Shown: positions 1 through 6,159 of the stretch, piece by piece
How positions within the stretch are numbered: position 1 is the stretch's first letter
How the letters are laid out: each line of letters begins with the position of its first letter
From: Gammaproteobacteria bacterium
GTDB taxonomy: Bacteria > Pseudomonadota > Gammaproteobacteria > Steroidobacterales > Steroidobacteraceae
NCBI GenBank assembly: GCA_005877965.1
Contig: VBNP01000189.1
Location: 1-6,202, forward strand
Direction: 5' to 3'
Length of the DNA stretch: 6,202 bases
Translations under genes and position numbers: made by a program
The notes under the pieces: model-generated
The model's database searches: none
The model's input: only the letters and a program-made list of their open reading frames with translations
Told to the model about the DNA's origin: nothing

Positions 1-685
1 GATCGGCCAGACGACGCACGTAGGCCCCTGGAGCGCAGAAGTCATCCTGATCACCGACCCGGAACACGCGGTTCCGGTGCGTATCGAGCGCACGGGTCTG
101 CGCACCATCGCCGTCGGCGCGGGCGACGCCACCTCCCTCGCGCTGCCCTACCTGCCGGCCAATGGGGACATCAGGAACGGCGATCTGCTGGTCACCTCGG
201 GACTCGGTGGCGTGTTTCCGGAGGGCTACCCGGTGGCGCGCGTCACCGCGGTGCACCGCGACGCCGTGCAGCCGCTGGCACAGGTGCGGGCTGAGCCGCT
301 GGCGCACGTCGACACCGACAGCGAGGTCATGCTGGTATGGTTCCGCGCCGACCACCCTGCGGCCGCCACGCCCACGGGCAAGTCCCTGGGTGAGCTCAGG
401 AAAGGCGACGCCTCCATGCAGCCACAGGCGGTCCCACCGCGACCGCCAGCCGCAGTGCCGGGGCCGCCAGCTGCCCCGCCGCGACCGCCAGCTGCCCCGC
501 CGCGACCGCCAGCGACTGTGCTGCGAAAGCCGCCCGCCGAATCGCAGGCTGCCGAACCGAAGGCCGCCGCACCGCAGCCGGCCACGCCCGAGCCCGCCAC
601 GCCGCAGCCCGCCACGCCGCAGCCCGCCACGCCGCAGCCCGCCACGCCGCAGCCGGACACTCCGCAGCCCAAGGAGGATCAGTGA
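1..685 (+). CDS. mreC: Rod shape-determining protein MreC, 3' part (5' end outside window)
   Basis: Frame 2 is open from the first base to the TGA at 683-685, giving 227 visible residues; the true start lies upstream. Known role: MreC is an inner-membrane-anchored periplasmic protein of the elongasome that bridges MreB/MreD to PBP2-RodA. The visible part opens inside the C-terminal beta domain: a GQTTHVGPWSAEVILITDP stretch, then RIERTGLRTIAVGAG and DLLVTSGLGGVFPEGYPV, all typical of MreC, ending near VMLVWFR (visible residues 109-115). About 112 further residues form a low-complexity Pro/Ala/Gln tail with two different tandem repeats (visible residues 145-172 and 189-223). Proline-rich tails occur in some MreC proteins, but this one is long and regular. 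The stop overlaps the mreD start (GTGA). The first in-frame GTG in the window (77) is internal to the domain and is not the start. Confidence 0.95.
   Translation, partial: IGQTTHVGPWSAEVILITDPEHAVPVRIERTGLRTIAVGAGDATSLALPYLPANGDIRNGDLLVTSGLGGVFPEGYPVARVTAVHRDAVQPLAQVRAEPLAHVDTDSEVMLVWFRADHPAAATPTGKSLGELRKGDASMQPQAVPPRPPAAVPGPPAAPPRPPAAPPRPPATVLRKPPAESQAAEPKAAAPQPATPEPATPQPATPQPATPQPATPQPDTPQPKEDQ
434..517 (+). repeat. Four 21-base in-frame repeats in mreC (PPRPPAA heptads)
   Basis: Four consecutive 21-base units begin at 434, 455, 476 and 497. They encode PPRPPAA, VPGPPAA, PPRPPAA and PPRPPAT. The third and fourth units are nearly identical at DNA level; the first two have diverged. The tract lies in the periplasmic MreC tail, just after the folded beta domain, and carries regularly spaced arginines. 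Confidence 0.85.
566..670 (+). repeat. Seven 15-base in-frame repeats in mreC (ATPQP pentads)
   Basis: Seven 15-base units run from 566 to 670 and encode AAPQP, ATPEP, four copies of ATPQP, then DTPQP. The units at 596, 611 and 626 are identical (GCCACGCCGCAGCCC), and the one at 641 differs by one base. The first unit and the last are the most divergent, as expected for an array that grew by internal duplication. The unit is a multiple of three, so copy-number change would alter tail length without shifting the frame. Confidence 0.95.
671..678 (+). promoter_or_regulatory. Strong Shine-Dalgarno for mreD inside the mreC end
   Basis: AAGGAGGA lies directly after the last pentad repeat, three bases before the GTG at 682. 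It is the best ribosome binding site in the window and fixes the mreD start. It is also read as the mreC codons for Lys-Glu-Asp, so these bases are under double constraint. The spacing is short, which suits a terminating ribosome re-initiating at the GTGA overlap. Confidence 0.8.
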
Positions 686-1155
686 ACGCGCCAGGGGGCG
701 GCCGCATCCTGTTCACGGCGTTCGTGGCGCTCGTCCTCACGGTGCTGCCGCTGCCGCCATGGCTCGACGTCCTGCGGCCGGTGTTCCTGGTGCTCGCCGT
801 GCTGTACTGGTCGGTGAACGCGCGGCGAACCGGCGACATCGCCCTGGGGTTCTTCGCCGGCCTCACGCTCGATGTCTTCCAGGGGCCGGTGCTGGGGCAG
901 CACGCCCTCGCCCTGGCGATGGTCTCGTACATCGCCGTGCGCGAGCACCAGCGCATCCGCTCCAAGCCCGCGTTCCAGCAGGCGCTGATCGTGTTCGCCG
1001 CGCTGGCCGTCTACGAGTTCGTGCTGTTTGCGATCGACGGCTGGAGCGGCCACCCGGTCACGAGCCCACTGCGCTGGGTCCACACCGTGACCGGTGCACT
1101 GCTCTGGCCGCCCGTCGCCGCCATACTGGGCTACGGCTCGCGCGGGCACACGTGA
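682..1155 (+). CDS. mreD: Rod shape-determining protein MreD
   Basis: This is a 157-residue, very hydrophobic inner-membrane protein, close to the usual MreD length of about 160. Known role: MreD partners MreC in the elongasome and helps control PBP2-RodA activity. Five to six hydrophobic segments are visible, the first near residues 9-27. Family-like motifs include LRPVFLVLAVLYWSV, GFFAGLTLDVFQGPVLGQHAL and an IRSKPAFQQALIVF stretch that parallels E. coli MreD. The GTG start at 682 overlaps the mreC stop and is set by the strong AAGGAGGA upstream. The TGA is at 1153-1155; 43 bases then separate it from mrdA. Confidence 0.93.
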   Translation: MNAPGGGRILFTAFVALVLTVLPLPPWLDVLRPVFLVLAVLYWSVNARRTGDIALGFFAGLTLDVFQGPVLGQHALALAMVSYIAVREHQRIRSKPAFQQALIVFAALAVYEFVLFAIDGWSGHPVTSPLRWVHTVTGALLWPPVAAILGYGSRGHT

Positions 1156-1168
1156 GCGGAACTATCCT

Positions 1169-1199
1169 TGGCTCGAGGGTCTCTGACGGGTTCTAGCCA
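1169..1199 (+). promoter_or_regulatory. Possible hairpin at the mrdA start
   Basis: In the mreD-mrdA gap TGGCT (1169-1173) can pair with AGCCA (1195-1199); after one C/T mismatch two more pairs (GA with TC) follow, leaving a loop of about 15 bases. The right arm reaches the first base of the mrdA ATG. A weak GACGGG (1185-1190) in the loop is the only ribosome-binding-site candidate. The stem is short, and chance pairing is quite possible in GC-rich DNA. Confidence 0.25.
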
Positions 1200-3091
1200 T
1201 GCCGGCGGTGCGCATCAAGGATCACTGGCGGGAACAGCGCCTCTTCGATCAGCGCTCGCTCCTGTGCGCCGCGATCATGGCAGTGGCGACCGTCGGCCTG
1301 ATCGTACGTCTGTTCGTGCTGCAGGTGTCCCGTCACGAATACTACGCGGATCTCTCCCAGGGTAACCGGGTACGCAACGAGCCGATCCCGGCGGCGCGCG
1401 GGCTGATCCTCGACCGCCACGGCGAGGTGATCGCGGGCAACCAGCCCGCCTACCAGCTGGAACTGGTGCCCGAAGAAGTGCCGGACCTGCAGCAGACGCT
1501 CACACGCCTGGTGCAGTTTGATCTCATCCGTGCCGAGGACGTCGATGAGCTCGAGCGCACCATCGACTCCAGCCGCAGCTTCGACAGCGTGCCGATCCGC
1601 CTGCGCATGTCGGACGAGGACATCGCGCGTTTCGCCGTGCGGCGTTTCGAGTTTCCGGGCCTGGATATCAAGACACGCCAGACCCGCTGGTACCCGAACG
1701 GGGAGCTGGCGGTGCACGCGCTCGGCTATGTGGGCGCCATCAGCGAGCAGGATCTGAAGCACATCGACCGCGCGGCCTACGCCGGCACCTCCCTCATGGG
1801 CAAGCTCGGCGTCGAGAGTGCCTACGAGCGTGAGCTGCATGGCACCAACGGCTTTCGCGAGGTTCTCGTCAACGCGCAGGGACGCTCGGTGGAGCGCCAG
1901 GGTGCCTTCGTCCCCAACCTGCGCACCAGGGCGCCGGGAGCCGGTGAGGATCTGCTGCTGTCGATCGACCTCAAGGTGCAGCGCACCGCGGAAGCCGCGC
2001 TCGCCGGGCATCGCGGTGCGGTCGTGGCGCTCGATCCGAACAACGGCGACGTGATCGCGCTCGTCAGCCTGCCGGGCTTCGATCCGACCATGTTCGGCCG
2101 CGGCATCACCGCGGGCGAGTACGGCATCCTGCAAAACGACATCGACCGCCCGCTGTTCAACCGCGCGCTGCGCGGAACCTATCCGCCGGGCTCGACCGTG
2201 AAGCCGGTAATCGCACTCGCCGGGCTCACCTATCACGTGGTAGACCCGCTGGCGCACCGCCACTGCGCCGGCTCGTTCCATCTGCCGGGCAGCTCCTTCA
2301 TCTACCGTGAATACCACAACGAGCATCACGGCGCGGTCGATCTCGACGATGCCATCGCGCGCTCGTGCGATGTCTACTTCTACGGCCTCGCCAACGAGAT
2401 CGGGGTCGACCGCATGTCCACGTTTATGGGACCGTTCGGCTTTGGCAAGCCGACCGGCATCGACATCGGCGGCGAGAAGGCCGGGATCCTGCCCTCGCGC
2501 GGGTGGAAGAAGGAGGCGTTCTCGCGTCCGCAGGACCGCGTGTGGTTCCCGGGCGAGACGGTGAGCTTCGGCATCGGCCAGGGGTACCTTACCGTCACGC
2601 CGATCGAGCTGGCGCACTATGCCAGCATCATCGCGATGCGCGGCAGGATCTGGAGGCCGCGCGTGGTCGCGGCTTACCGCGATCCGCGCACCGGGGAGCT
2701 GCATCGCATCGCCCCGCTGTCGGACGGCGAGGTGCCCGGCGTCGCGGCCGAGGACTGGCAGCGCGTGGTGCACGGCATGATCGGGGTCACGCAGCGCGGC
2801 ACGGCCGCCGCTATCGGCGCACACGCGCTCTACACCTTCGCCGGCAAGACCGGCACCGCCCAGGTGTTCACGGTCGCGCGCACCGAGAAGTACAACGCCA
2901 AGCTGATCAGCGAGCGGCTGCGCGATCATTCCTGGTTCATCGCCTTCGCGCCCGCCGATCAGCCGCGCATCGCGCTCGCAGTGCTGGAGGAGAACGGCGG
3001 CGCGGGCGCGAGCGCCGCGGCGCCCATCGCCCGCAAGGTGCTGGACGCCTATCTGCTCGGCGCGGACGGCAAGCTCAAGCCGCAGACATGA
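1199..3091 (+). CDS. mrdA: Penicillin-binding protein 2 (elongasome DD-transpeptidase)
   Basis: This 630-residue class B penicillin-binding protein is close to E. coli PBP2 (about 633). It cross-links glycan strands made by RodA during side-wall growth. Visible order: a short cytoplasmic N-terminus, one membrane helix (about 21-43), a pedestal domain opening with PIPAARGLILDRHGEV and containing RFAVRRFEFPGL and GKLGVESAYERELHG, then the transpeptidase domain from about residue 255. Active-site motifs: STVK with nucleophile Ser332 (in YPPGSTVKP), SCD at 389-391 as the SxN/D motif, and KTG at 550-552 (GKTGTAQVF). GIGQGYLTVTPIE and ERLRDHSWFIAFAP are PBP2 signatures. A loop at 352-390 is rich in His and Cys and overlays a zinc site known in other PBP2 proteins. 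ATG 1199 is preceded by only a weak GACGGG. The TGA overlaps the rodA ATG (ATGA). Confidence 0.96.
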   Translation: MPAVRIKDHWREQRLFDQRSLLCAAIMAVATVGLIVRLFVLQVSRHEYYADLSQGNRVRNEPIPAARGLILDRHGEVIAGNQPAYQLELVPEEVPDLQQTLTRLVQFDLIRAEDVDELERTIDSSRSFDSVPIRLRMSDEDIARFAVRRFEFPGLDIKTRQTRWYPNGELAVHALGYVGAISEQDLKHIDRAAYAGTSLMGKLGVESAYERELHGTNGFREVLVNAQGRSVERQGAFVPNLRTRAPGAGEDLLLSIDLKVQRTAEAALAGHRGAVVALDPNNGDVIALVSLPGFDPTMFGRGITAGEYGILQNDIDRPLFNRALRGTYPPGSTVKPVIALAGLTYHVVDPLAHRHCAGSFHLPGSSFIYREYHNEHHGAVDLDDAIARSCDVYFYGLANEIGVDRMSTFMGPFGFGKPTGIDIGGEKAGILPSRGWKKEAFSRPQDRVWFPGETVSFGIGQGYLTVTPIELAHYASIIAMRGRIWRPRVVAAYRDPRTGELHRIAPLSDGEVPGVAAEDWQRVVHGMIGVTQRGTAAAIGAHALYTFAGKTGTAQVFTVARTEKYNAKLISERLRDHSWFIAFAPADQPRIALAVLEENGGAGASAAAPIARKVLDAYLLGADGKLKPQT

Positions 3092-4227
3092 TCTACGAGG
3101 AAGTCACCTCTGCCTCACGCACGCGCCGCACGCTCACGGGCGCTGCGCGGGTGCTCTCGGCGCTGCAGATCGACGGTCCGCTGGCGGTGGGACTCGCGCT
3201 CATCGCCGCGTTCGGGCTCATCGTGCTGTACAGCGCCTCCGGCCAGAGCATCGGCACGGTGATACGCACCGCGCTGCGGCTGCTGCTCGGCACCATCGCC
3301 ATGCTGGTGCTGGCGCGCGTGAACCCGAACTTCCTGCGCCGTAGCACGCCGTGGTTGTACGCGGGCGGGTGCGTGCTGCTCATGCTCGTCGTCACGATCG
3401 GCCACGTCGGCATGGGCGCACGCCGCTGGCTGAATTTCGGGCTGTTCCGCTTCCAGCCCTCCGAGCTGATGAAGCTCGCAGTCCCGATGATGTGCGCCTG
3501 GTACCTGCACGAGCGGCCGCTGCCGCCGGGCTGGTCCTCGTTGGGCGCACTCGGCGTGCTGATCCTGGTGCCGGTGGGGCTGGTGGCCATCCAGCCCGAT
3601 GTGGGCACGGCCGCGCTCATCGCGGTCGCCGGCGCGCTGGTCATCATCCTCGCCGGCCTGCGCGCGCGCGTGATGGTGGTGCTGGCGATGCTCGCCGCCC
3701 TCGGGGCCTGGTTCGGCTGGAGCTTCATGCACGACTACCAGCGCAAGCGCGTGCTCATGTTTCTCAACCCGCAGGCCGATCCACTCGGCGCCGGCTACCA
3801 CATCATCCAGTCGCAGATCGCGATCGGCTCCGGCGGCGTGTTCGGCAAGGGCTGGATGAACGGCAGCCAGGCACAGCTCGAATTTCTCCCCGAGCGCTCC
3901 ACCGACTTCATCTTCGCCGTCATCGGCGAGGAGTTCGGCCTCCTCGGCCTGCTGCTGCTGCTGCTGCTGTACGTGTTCGTCGTCGGCCGCGCCATCTACC
4001 TCGCCACCCAGACCCAGGATACCTTCGCGCGTCTGCTGGCCGGCAGTCTTGGGCTCACCTTGTTCGTGTACGTGTTCATCAACGCGGGTATGGTCACGGG
4101 ACTGCTGCCGGTGGTCGGCGTGCCGCTGCCGCTGGTGAGTTACGGAGGCAGCTCGGTCGTGACGCTCCTCGCCGGCTTCGGTATTCTCATGGCCCTGTAT
4201 TCACGCCGTAAGCTCGTCGGGTCATAG
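3088..4227 (+). CDS. rodA: RodA, SEDS-family peptidoglycan glycosyltransferase
   Basis: This is a 379-residue polytopic inner-membrane protein (E. coli RodA is about 370). RodA polymerises lipid II into glycan strands and works as a complex with PBP2, encoded just upstream. SEDS signatures: LYSASGQS near residue 50, RFQPSELMKLAVP (FQPSE at 122-126), MHDYQRKRVLMFLNPQADP from 214, GAGYHIIQSQIAIGSGG, QLEFLPERSTDFIFAVIGEE with the catalytic Asp at 273 (E. coli D262 by alignment from memory), and VPLPLVSYGGSS from 345. About ten hydrophobic segments are present. ATG 3088 overlaps the mrdA stop as ATGA and has no clear ribosome binding site, so translational coupling is likely. The frame stays open upstream into mrdA, but that region is mrdA read out of frame. 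The stop is TAG 4225-4227. Confidence 0.96.
   Translation: MIYEEVTSASRTRRTLTGAARVLSALQIDGPLAVGLALIAAFGLIVLYSASGQSIGTVIRTALRLLLGTIAMLVLARVNPNFLRRSTPWLYAGGCVLLMLVVTIGHVGMGARRWLNFGLFRFQPSELMKLAVPMMCAWYLHERPLPPGWSSLGALGVLILVPVGLVAIQPDVGTAALIAVAGALVIILAGLRARVMVVLAMLAALGAWFGWSFMHDYQRKRVLMFLNPQADPLGAGYHIIQSQIAIGSGGVFGKGWMNGSQAQLEFLPERSTDFIFAVIGEEFGLLGLLLLLLLYVFVVGRAIYLATQTQDTFARLLAGSLGLTLFVYVFINAGMVTGLLPVVGVPLPLVSYGGSSVVTLLAGFGILMALYSRRKLVGS
3949..3969 (+). repeat. (CTG)7 trinucleotide run in rodA
   Basis: Seven consecutive CTG codons encode Leu288-294 in the membrane helix that follows the catalytic-loop motif of RodA. It is a perfect 21-base microsatellite; expansion or contraction would change helix length by whole leucines. 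Confidence 0.9.
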
Positions 4228-4235
4228 TCGAACAC

Positions 4236-5252
4236 GTGGCCTTCAACAAGTGCCGTTACATCCTGCTTGCCGCGCTTGCATGCACCCCGGCGGGCGCGCA
4301 GCCGGCCGACGCGGTCCCGGGCGGCTTCGATCTGCAGCGCCCCGAGATCGTGGAATTCATAGAGGATGTGGTGAGTCGCGACGGCCTCAACCGCAAGGAC
4401 GTCCGCGCGGTGCTGAAGGGCGCGCAACCGCAGCCGAGGATCATCGAGACCATGAGCCGCCCCATCGAGAAGGTGGCACCGTGGTGGGAATATCGCGAGC
4501 GCTTCCTCACCCACGACCGCATCGGCGACGGTGTGCGCTTCTGGCTCGATCACAGGAACTCGCTCGAGCAGATCTCCGCGCAGTACCAGGTGCCGTGTGA
4601 ATACCTGGTGGCGATCCTCGGCGTGGAGACACACTACGGGCGCAATACCGGGCCCTACCGCGCACTGGACGCTCTGGCAACGCTCGCATTCGATTATCCG
4701 CCGCGTCAGAAGTTCTTCCGTGGCGAGCTCGAGGAATTCCTGCTGCTGGCGAAGGAAAACAAGCTCGACCCGCTCAACGTCCCCGGCTCCTACGCCGGCG
4801 CCCTGGGGGTGCCGCAGTTCCTGCCCTCACAGTACCGGCGCTATGCCGTGGGCACCAACAGCGACCGGCCGCGCGACCTGTGGGGAAACTGGGACGACAT
4901 CTTCGCGAGCGTGGCGAACTACCTGCGCGAGCACGGCTGGGTGGCGGGCGGACCGGTGCTGGCCGAGACCCAGCTCGAGCCCGATCCGAGCTTCCAGATC
5001 GAGCCGCACAATCTCGAGCTCAACCAGACCGTCGAGAGCCTCGGCGCGCACGGAGTGAAGGTCGCGATGAGCGTGCCGGCGGACACACCCGTGGTGCTGA
5101 TCTCCGCCGAGCAGCGCGATGGTCCGGCCTATCGGGTCGGGTTTCATAATTTCTACGTGATCACGCGCTACAACGCCAGCGCACGCTACGCCATGGTGGT
5201 ACACGATCTGGCCCAGGCGCTCGCGCAGCGCGTGCACGACGTCGCGCCGTGA
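4236..5252 (+). CDS. mltB: MltB-family lytic murein transglycosylase
   Basis: This 338-residue GH103/Slt35-type enzyme cleaves the MurNAc-GlcNAc bond to leave 1,6-anhydroMurNAc ends, acting in the periplasm. The N-terminus is a signal peptide with a hydrophobic stretch and a likely AGA cleavage site (about residues 19-21, before QPADA). The catalytic acid is Glu131 in VAILGVETHYGRNTG, matching E. coli MltB E162. Other family signatures are ALATLAFDYPPRQKFFRGEL, SYAGALGVPQFLPSQY (185-200), and DDIFASVANYLREHGWVAGG. The loop that binds calcium in E. coli Slt35 aligns with 206-220 but is degenerate. Cys16 exists, but AALAC is a poor lipobox, so lipidation is uncertain and a soluble form is likely. 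The GTG start lies 8 bases after the rodA stop with no clear ribosome binding site. The TGA overlaps the rlpA start (GTGA). E. coli does not carry mltB at this place. Confidence 0.93.
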   Translation: MAFNKCRYILLAALACTPAGAQPADAVPGGFDLQRPEIVEFIEDVVSRDGLNRKDVRAVLKGAQPQPRIIETMSRPIEKVAPWWEYRERFLTHDRIGDGVRFWLDHRNSLEQISAQYQVPCEYLVAILGVETHYGRNTGPYRALDALATLAFDYPPRQKFFRGELEEFLLLAKENKLDPLNVPGSYAGALGVPQFLPSQYRRYAVGTNSDRPRDLWGNWDDIFASVANYLREHGWVAGGPVLAETQLEPDPSFQIEPHNLELNQTVESLGAHGVKVAMSVPADTPVVLISAEQRDGPAYRVGFHNFYVITRYNASARYAMVVHDLAQALAQRVHDVAP

Positions 5253-6085
5253 CGGGCGCGTGCCGCGCATCCGGGCCGTTCACCGGCGCGAGCGCCCTCG
5301 CACTGTGCCTGCTGCTGACGGCGTGCGCGCTGAGCGCGCGCCGTGCGCCGCCGCTTCCGCAACACGCGCCCCCGCCGGCACCCGTGCCGCCGCCGCCGCA
5401 GGGCATCGAATCGATCCCCGATGCCGTACCGCGGCTGGAGCCGCGCAGCGCCCACGGCAATCCGCCCTTCTACGATGTGTTGGGCCGGCGTTACTTCGTG
5501 CTGGCCGCCGCCGACGGTTATCTGGAACGCGGTGTGGCGTCCTGGTACGGCCCGACCTTCCATGGCGGCAACACCTCGAGCGGCGAGCCCTACGACATGT
5601 ACGGCATGAGCGCGGCTCACAAGACCCTGCCGCTGCCGACCTATGCGCGCGTCACCAATCTTCGCAACGGCCGCAGCGTCGTGGTGCGCATCAACGACCG
5701 CGGCCCGTTCGTCGCCAACCGCCTCATCGATCTGTCCTACACGGCGGCCGCAAAGCTCGACATGATCCACGAGGGCACCACGCTCGTAGAGGTGCGGGCG
5801 CTGACGCCGGACGCGCCCGATGAGCTGACGCGCAGCGCGCAGTCACCGCCACCCTCGCTGTATGTGCAGGCGGGTGCGTTCGCCGATCCCCGCAACGCGC
5901 AGCACGTGCTCGAGCGGCTGCACGCCGCCGGACTCGCAAGCGCCTTCATCCTCTCACCCCTGGAGGGCAAATCACGCCTGTACCGCGTGCGCCTCGGGCC
6001 CGTGGGCAGCGTCGCGGAATTTGATCAGCTCGCCGCCCGCCTGGCAGCACTCGGGATCCCCGACGCCCGCCTGGCCCTCGACTGA
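5249..6085 (+). CDS. rlpA: RlpA: septal-ring lytic transglycosylase, lipoprotein with SPOR domain
   Basis: This 278-residue outer-membrane lipoprotein candidate belongs to the RlpA family, whose Pseudomonas member cleaves glycan strands that lack stem peptides. Visible order: a signal peptide with lipobox LTAC (acylated Cys26), a Pro-rich linker (33-51), a double-psi beta-barrel domain (about 93-180), and a C-terminal SPOR domain (about 203-278, starting SLYVQAGAF). Barrel signatures: GVASWYGP from 95, GEPYDMYGMSAAHKTLPLPT with Glu113, Asp116 and His124, and INDRGPF with Asp150, then RLIDLSYTAA. These conserved acidic and His residues are the expected active-site set, so the enzyme looks catalytically intact. 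SPOR domains bind denuded glycans, usually at the division site. GTG 5249 overlaps the mltB stop and no ribosome binding site is visible, so coupling is likely. The stop is TGA 6083-6085. Confidence 0.94.
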   Translation: MTGACRASGPFTGASALALCLLLTACALSARRAPPLPQHAPPPAPVPPPPQGIESIPDAVPRLEPRSAHGNPPFYDVLGRRYFVLAAADGYLERGVASWYGPTFHGGNTSSGEPYDMYGMSAAHKTLPLPTYARVTNLRNGRSVVVRINDRGPFVANRLIDLSYTAAAKLDMIHEGTTLVEVRALTPDAPDELTRSAQSPPPSLYVQAGAFADPRNAQHVLERLHAAGLASAFILSPLEGKSRLYRVRLGPVGSVAEFDQLAARLAALGIPDARLALD

Positions 6086-6090
6086 AGCGC

Positions 6091-6124
6091 GCGCGCCGCC
6101 AGGCGCGCCGCACTCGAGCGGCGC
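6091..6124 (+). other. Two overlapping, mutually exclusive GC hairpins in the rlpA-dacA gap
   Basis: Hairpin A pairs GCGCGCC (6091-6097) with GGCGCGC (6102-6108) around a 4-base loop. Hairpin B pairs GCGCCGC (6105-6111) with GCGGCGC (6118-6124) around a 6-base loop. They share 6105-6108, so only one can form fully at a time. No T-run follows either, so this is not a standard intrinsic terminator. It may be an attenuator, an RNA-end stabiliser, or chance pairing in GC-rich DNA. Confidence 0.45.
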
Positions 6125-6151
6125 TTGAGCAGGTCGCGCTTGGGTTAAGAT
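6125..6151 (+). promoter_or_regulatory. Weak promoter-like pair before the last gene
   Basis: TTGAGC (6125-6130) and TAAGAT (6146-6151) each match four of six bases of the sigma-70 -35 and -10 consensus, but the spacer is only 15 bases. TTAAGAT is the only AT-leaning patch in the gap. A start point downstream of it would fall almost on the GTG at 6160, leaving practically no leader. This is low-confidence. Confidence 0.2.
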
Positions 6152-6159
6152 CCGCACCC

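Noticed and set aside
581..670. The tandem array as a CRISPR
   Set aside because: The units are directly adjacent, 15 bases long, without spacers, and in frame with mreC.
226..672. Minus-strand frame encoding regular Gly/Cys/Val repeats (GCGVA)
   Set aside because: The periodicity is only the reverse complement of the mreC pentad array, and there is no independent sign of coding.
162..1196. A 344-residue plus-strand frame crossing mreC and mreD
   Set aside because: It is an alternative frame over two recognisable genes, with Arg/Pro/Ser-rich low-complexity translation caused by the repeats and GC bias.
1193..2929. A 578-residue open frame on the minus strand opposite mrdA
   Set aside because: It lies wholly antisense to a clear PBP2 gene. 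Long antisense frames are expected where third codon positions are G/C-rich. Its translation is His/Arg/Ala-rich with no recognisable domain or membrane segment.
2365..3087. Apparent 241-residue N-terminal extension of rodA, suggesting a PBP2-RodA fusion
   Set aside because: The frame is open upstream of ATG 3088, but it is mrdA coding sequence read out of phase and is Arg/Ala/Gly-rich. RodA of normal length begins at 3088 with an ATGA overlap.
6102..6109. GGCGCGCC palindrome as a protein binding site
   Set aside because: An 8-base GC palindrome is common in DNA of this composition and is part of the hairpin arms described; nothing else marks it as an operator.
6091..6124. Rho-independent terminator after rlpA
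   Set aside because: Neither hairpin is followed by a T-run, and the next gene is on the same strand only 35 bases further on.
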